33,346 bases of DNA from Solirubrobacterales bacterium (lineage in GTDB: Bacteria; Actinomycetota; Thermoleophilia; Solirubrobacterales; Solirubrobacteraceae): assembly GCA_003137075.1 (NCBI GenBank), contig PLES01000064.1, forward strand, positions 1 through 33,346. The letters run 5' to 3'. Position 1 is the first letter of the stretch. Each line of letters opens with the position of its first letter. Both the position numbers and the translations under genes were made by a program. The notes under the pieces are model-generated. The model was not told the origin of the DNA. It worked only from the letters and a program-made list of their open reading frames with translations, and searched no databases. Below are positions 29,717 to 33,346 of this stretch, piece after piece.

Positions 29717-30550
29717 ATGGACAGAGACGGACTCGCCGACTTTCTCAAGCGTCGCCGGGCCGGGCTGAAGCCAGATGACGTTGGCTTGGGCGCCGGCACA
29801 CGGCGGCGCACCCCCGGTCTGCGCCGCGAGGAGGTGGCGCAGCTCGCGCACATGTCGACCGACTTCTATGCGCGGCTCGAGCAGGCCCGCGGCTCACGGC
29901 CGTCCGAGCAGACAACGGCCGCGCTGGCCCGCGCGCTGCGACTGACTCCGGACGAGCGTGACCATCTCTATCAGCTGGCCGGCCATACGGCTCCGCTGCG
30001 CGGGTATCGCAGTGATCATGCGAGCCCAGGGCTCTCACGCGTGCTGCAGTCGCTGCACGCTCCAGCCCAGATCGTCTCCGACCTTGGCGTTGTGCTCGGC
30101 CGCAACGCGATGGGACGTCTGCTGCTCGGCGACGACGCGCAAGATTCAGGCCTGCGCCGCAGCCTGATCTACCGATGGTTCATCGATCCACCGGAGAACC
30201 GGATCTTTGCGCCGGAAGAGCACGGGCGGCACTCGCGGGACTACGTCGCGATGCTGCGGGCTGTGCACGGGCGCGATCCGCAGGACCCCGAAGTTTTGGA
30301 ACTGCTCGGGCATCTGCTGCGAGAGAGCCCTGAGTTCGCTGAGCTCTGGGAGCTTCACGAGGCGCACGGTCGCCAGGGCTCGCTCAAGTGCATCGTGCAT
30401 CCGCTGGTCGGCAGGATCACGCTCGACTGCCAGATCCTCAGCTCCGAGAACGTGACCGAACGACTGATCGTCTTCACCGCCGCCGCCGACTCGGCCGACG
30501 CGAAGCAGCTGGAGCTGCTCTCGGTGGTCGGCGGCCAGACGTTTGCTTAG
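29717..30550 (+). CDS. XRE-family regulator with MmyB-like ligand-binding domain
   Basis: 277 aa. N-terminal helix-turn-helix at about 36-60 in the family's typical phrase TPGLRREEVAQLAHMSTDFYARLEQARGSRPS, then the MmyB-like domain (about 105-270) that in the family binds a fatty-acid-like ligand. ATG 29717 is about 30 bp from the palindrome and has no ribosome site, so it may be leaderless. Genes of this kind commonly sit divergent from one oxidoreductase, as here, and control it. Convergent with the gluQ gene (9 bp). Confidence 0.92.
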   Translation: MDRDGLADFLKRRRAGLKPDDVGLGAGTRRRTPGLRREEVAQLAHMSTDFYARLEQARGSRPSEQTTAALARALRLTPDERDHLYQLAGHTAPLRGYRSDHASPGLSRVLQSLHAPAQIVSDLGVVLGRNAMGRLLLGDDAQDSGLRRSLIYRWFIDPPENRIFAPEEHGRHSRDYVAMLRAVHGRDPQDPEVLELLGHLLRESPEFAELWELHEAHGRQGSLKCIVHPLVGRITLDCQILSSENVTERLIVFTAAADSADAKQLELLSVVGGQTFA

Positions 30551-30559
30551 CGCAGGCGG

Positions 30560-31456
30560 TTAGCCGAGCACCAGCGGTCCGCGCGGAATCCGGGCCGGGT
30601 CGAACTCGGCCAGCAGTTCGGCTGCGGCCTCGACCCGGTCTCGTCCGCTGGCGAGACCGATGCTGTGCGCCAGCAAGGCGAGCGTCGCCTGGGGCGACTC
30701 GTCACGCTCGGCCAGAGTGGCGGCGCCGTCGCGCTTGGCGAGCCGGCTGCCGTCGGCGCTGAGGACCAGTGGAACGTGGGCGTAGGTGACCGGCGGCAGT
30801 TCCAGGAGTCGCTGGAGATGGATCTGCCGTGGGGTCGATTCGGCCAGATCAGCGCCGCGCACGACCTCGCCGATCGCCTGCGCGGCGTCATCGACCACAA
30901 CCGCCAGCTGGTAGGCGTGCACGCCATCGGCGCGTACCACCACGAAGTCGTCAACGAAGCCGCTCTGCTCGCCGTGCAGCCGGTCATGCCAGTCGATCCG
31001 CGTCGATCCGGCGTTGACCCGCAACGCGAACCGCTCACCGGCTTCGATCCGCCGCCGCCGTGTGAGCGCGTCCAGGTGGCGGCATGTGCCCGGATAGGCG
31101 CCCTCCGCGAGCGTGCCATGCGGCGCGCTCGCCGCCTCCCGGATCTCCGCGCGCGTACAGAAGCACGGGTAGAGCAGACCCTGCGCGTGCAGCTTGCCGA
31201 GGGCTTCGTCGTAGAGCTCGAGGCGCTGCGATTGCCGTGCCGGCGCCGCGTCCCAGTTGATCCCGAGCGCTTCCAGGTCCGCGAGCTGCGTCGCCTCGTG
31301 CTCAGGGCGCGAGCGCTGCGGGTCGAGGTCTTCGATCCGGACCACGAAGCCCGCGCCCTGGGAGCGTGCCATCAGCCACGCGACCAGCGCCGTGCGCAGG
31401 CTGCCAAGGTGCAGCGGGCCGCTGGGCGAGGGGGCGAAGCGTCCGTCGGCGCTCAC
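30560..31456 (-). CDS. gluQ: Glutamyl-Q tRNA(Asp) synthetase
   Basis: 298 aa paralogue of the catalytic half of glutamyl-tRNA synthetase, lacking the anticodon-binding domain. It charges glutamate to queuosine 34 of tRNA(Asp). Seen: the HIGH-like PSPSGPLHLGSL (9-20), the zinc site Cys98, Cys100, Tyr121, Cys125 characteristic of GluQRS, and the KMSKS-like RLAKRDG (238-244). The start is GTG 31456 with GGAG ten bases upstream. It follows the acyl-CoA dehydrogenase gene by 32 bp on the same strand and could be co-transcribed by chance of position rather than function. Confidence 0.93.
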   Translation of the reverse strand: MSADGRFAPSPSGPLHLGSLRTALVAWLMARSQGAGFVVRIEDLDPQRSRPEHEATQLADLEALGINWDAAPARQSQRLELYDEALGKLHAQGLLYPCFCTRAEIREAASAPHGTLAEGAYPGTCRHLDALTRRRRIEAGERFALRVNAGSTRIDWHDRLHGEQSGFVDDFVVVRADGVHAYQLAVVVDDAAQAIGEVVRGADLAESTPRQIHLQRLLELPPVTYAHVPLVLSADGSRLAKRDGAATLAERDESPQATLALLAHSIGLASGRDRVEAAAELLAEFDPARIPRGPLVLG

Positions 31457-31488
31457 GTCAGGGTTACTCCGCAGCGGCCTTGCCAGCC

Positions 31489-32688
31489 TCAGCGAAACGC
31501 CTGATGGCCGGTCAGGGCCTGGCCGATCACCAGCGAATGCACGTCGGCGGTGCCTTCGTAGGTGACGACCGACTCGAGGTTGTTCATGTGCCGGATCACG
31601 GGGTACTCGAGCGTGATGCCGTTGGCGCCAAGCACCTGCCGCGCCGTGCGGGCTACGTGCAGGGCAGAGTTGACGTTGGCGAGCTTGCCCATGCTGACGT
31701 GCTCCGCAGCCAGCATGCCGCTGTCCTTGAGGCGGCCGAGGTGCAGCGCCAGCAGCGTGCCGCGGTTGACCTCCACCGCCATATCAGCGAGTTTGCTCTG
31801 CTGCAGCTGGGTGGCGGCGATCGGCTTGCCGAAGACGATCCGCTCCTGGCTGTATGAGAGCGCTGCCTGCAGACAGGCCCGCGCCGCACCGATCGCGCCC
31901 CAGACGATCCCGTAGCGGGCCTCGTTCAGGCATGAGAGCGGTCCCCGCAGCGAGGTCGCCTCCGGTAGCAGCGCCTGCGCCGGCAGGCGTACGTCGTCGA
32001 ACAGCAGCTCAGAGGTGACCGAGGCGCGTAACGACATCTTCTTGTGGATGTCCTGTGTGGTGAAGCCCTTAGTGCCTTTGGGAACCAGGAAGCCGCGGAC
32101 ACCGTCATCGGTCCTTGCCCAGACGACAGCGAGATCCGCCAGCGAGCCGTTTGTGATCCACATCTTCTGTCCGTGCAGGATCCAGTCGCTGCCGTCGCGC
32201 CGTGCACGCGTGCGCATCGAGCCCGGATCCGATCCGGCGTCCGGTTCAGTCAGGCCGAAGCAGCCGATCGCCTCGCCGCTCGCCATCGGCGGCAGCCACT
32301 GCAGCTTCTGCGCTTCCGAGCCCCAGCGGTGAATCGCGAACATCGCCAGCGAGCCCTGCACCGAGACCAGGCTGCGCACGCCGCTGTCACCTGCCTCCAG
32401 CTCCAGGCAGGCGAGCCCGTAGGCGGTCGCGCTGGCGCCGGCGCAGCCGTAACCCTCGAGGTGCATGCCCAGCACATTGAGCGCGCCGAGCTCCCGCGCC
32501 AACTCGCGCGGGATCGTTCCAGACTCAAACCAGTCGCCGACATACGGCACCACGCGGTCATTCACGAACGCGCGCACGACATCTCGGATCGCCCGCTCTT
32601 CGTCTGAGAGCAGCGAGTCGATGTTGAGGTAGTCAGCGGGGTGGACCTGCACGGCGGTGGCGTCTGTCATGCCCGGATTGTCGAGCAT
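31489..32688 (-). CDS. Acyl-CoA dehydrogenase, glutaryl-CoA dehydrogenase-like
   Basis: 399 aa FAD enzyme. Family signs: IGCFGLTEPDAGSDP for FAD/substrate binding, WITNGSLADLAVVWAR, and the catalytic base Glu378 in VVTYEGTADVHSLVIGQALTG, a C-terminal phrase characteristic of the glutaryl-CoA dehydrogenase branch. That enzyme converts glutaryl-CoA to crotonyl-CoA in lysine and aromatic breakdown. ATG 32688 has GGAGG seven bases upstream. The divergent CaiB-type CoA-transferase could supply glutaryl-CoA. Substrate is assigned by similarity only; other acyl-CoAs remain possible. Confidence 0.87.
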   Translation of the reverse strand: MLDNPGMTDATAVQVHPADYLNIDSLLSDEERAIRDVVRAFVNDRVVPYVGDWFESGTIPRELARELGALNVLGMHLEGYGCAGASATAYGLACLELEAGDSGVRSLVSVQGSLAMFAIHRWGSEAQKLQWLPPMASGEAIGCFGLTEPDAGSDPGSMRTRARRDGSDWILHGQKMWITNGSLADLAVVWARTDDGVRGFLVPKGTKGFTTQDIHKKMSLRASVTSELLFDDVRLPAQALLPEATSLRGPLSCLNEARYGIVWGAIGAARACLQAALSYSQERIVFGKPIAATQLQQSKLADMAVEVNRGTLLALHLGRLKDSGMLAAEHVSMGKLANVNSALHVARTARQVLGANGITLEYPVIRHMNNLESVVTYEGTADVHSLVIGQALTGHQAFR

Positions 32689-32722
32689 CTCGTGGCCTCC
32701 TTGCCCACTAGGATCTGCGCCC

Positions 32723-33346
32723 TTGGCCACCGCGCTGCGCAACCTTCGGATCGTTGACTTCTCGCGGGTGCTGGCGGGGCCGTTCGCGACGATGCTGCTG
32801 GCCGACCTCGGGGCGCAGGTCGTCAAGGTGGAGCGTCCGGGCATCGGTGACGAGACGCGCGGCTGGGCACCGCCTTACGACGCGCAGGGCCAGTCGACCT
32901 ACTTTGACGCTGTGAACCGCAACAAGCGAAGTGTCGTGATCGATCTGCAAGACCCGGCGGGCCTCGAGCAGGCCAAGCAGCTCGCGTCGGCGGCGGATGT
33001 GGTGGTTGAGAACTTCCGGCCGGGGCTGCTGGACGGCCTCGGGCTCGGGTATGAGGATCTGAAGCAAGCCAATCCTGGCTTGCTGTACTGCTCTATCACG
33101 GGCTTTGGCGCCGGCGAGCTGGGTGCCGCGCTACCGGGCTACGACCTGCTGGTTCAGGCGGTCGGCGGTCTGATGAGCATCACCGGCGAGCCGGATGGGG
33201 ACCCGCAGAAGGTTGGCGTCGCGCTTGTCGATGTGCTCGCCGGCTTGTTCGCGGCGATCGGGATCCTGGCGGCGCTGAACCATCGCCAGGCGACCGGGGA
33301 GGGCCAGAAGATCGAGGTCAATCTGCTCTCCTCGCTGCTTGCCGCG
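32723..33346 (+). CDS. CaiB/BaiF family III CoA-transferase (partial, runs off the window)
   Basis: The first 208 residues only. N-terminal family motifs: LRIVDFSRVLAGPFATMLLADLGAQVVKVERPGIGDETRGWAPP, NRNKRSVVIDL, and VVENFRPGLLDGLGLGYEDL. The phrases are close to those of succinyl-CoA:glutarate CoA-transferase and similar enzymes, whose catalytic Asp should lie in GVALVDVLAGLFAAIG near the right end. TTG 32723 is the start, with AGGA eight bases upstream. It is divergent from the glutaryl-CoA dehydrogenase-like gene with 34 bp between the start codons. Confidence 0.85.
   Translation, partial: MATALRNLRIVDFSRVLAGPFATMLLADLGAQVVKVERPGIGDETRGWAPPYDAQGQSTYFDAVNRNKRSVVIDLQDPAGLEQAKQLASAADVVVENFRPGLLDGLGLGYEDLKQANPGLLYCSITGFGAGELGAALPGYDLLVQAVGGLMSITGEPDGDPQKVGVALVDVLAGLFAAIGILAALNHRQATGEGQKIEVNLLSSLLAA

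Noticed and set aside
29578-29853. N-terminal 92-residue extension of the third AKR
   Set aside because: Antisense to the XRE gene, no AKR similarity, and it would include the palindrome.
32689-32844. 52-residue extension of the acyl-CoA dehydrogenase
   Set aside because: Antisense to the CoA-transferase start; ATG 32688 has GGAGG at ideal spacing.

Overview
The window is high-GC DNA with densely packed genes on both strands, frequent GTG/TTG starts, and tRNA genes that do not encode CCA. The gene families (three DHA2-type efflux pumps, an MmyB-type XRE regulator, a very long LuxR/LAL regulator, a PucR-type regulator, two aldo/keto reductases resembling each other) point to a soil-type actinobacterium. 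Class Thermoleophilia (Solirubrobacter/Conexibacter-like) is my best guess, but it is an inference from gene content and no rRNA or marker gene is present to settle it.

Left part (1-12,845) looks accessory. It holds a DUF429 protein, an unusual lipoprotein, an SDR-AKR operon divergent from a TetR regulator with two matching operators between them, a 14-TM efflux pump, a LuxR/LAL regulator with two unknown genes upstream on the same strand, and a complete IS110-family insertion sequence. The segment stops at the 3' end of a tRNA-Arg gene, a classical integration point, although no att duplication is visible inside the window.

The most notable object is the IS110 element (about 11,092-12,640). 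Its 219-nt leader before the transposase folds into two stem-loops with internal loops. In the second loop, the 5' side is complementary to the left end of the element and the 3' side repeats the right end. In the first loop, the 5' side repeats the left flank plus a CG core. This is the architecture of an IS110 bridge RNA, and it lets the ends be placed to the base. Removing the element rebuilds an imperfect hairpin, with the insertion exactly in its loop, which independently supports the ends.

Centre (12,846-22,314): tRNA-Arg(ACG), an intact GGDEF-EAL membrane protein, tRNA-Ser(TGA), a 2-Cys glutathione peroxidase, a perfect bidirectional terminator, tRNA-Ser(GCT), an efflux pump overlapping its TetR regulator, a third efflux pump divergent from a LysR regulator, a fatty-acid-hydroxylase-like membrane enzyme and a small zinc-ribbon protein.

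Right part (22,224-33,346) looks like core metabolism. It has an ammonium transporter followed by a PucR-type regulator, a BI-1 family membrane protein with a lipoprotein, an AKR plus alpha-methylacyl-CoA racemase pair, an AKR divergent from an XRE/MmyB regulator around a 27-bp palindrome, glutamyl-Q tRNA(Asp) synthetase, a glutaryl-CoA dehydrogenase-like enzyme, and the start of a divergent CaiB/BaiF CoA-transferase that runs off the window. The last two would fit glutarate/lysine breakdown.
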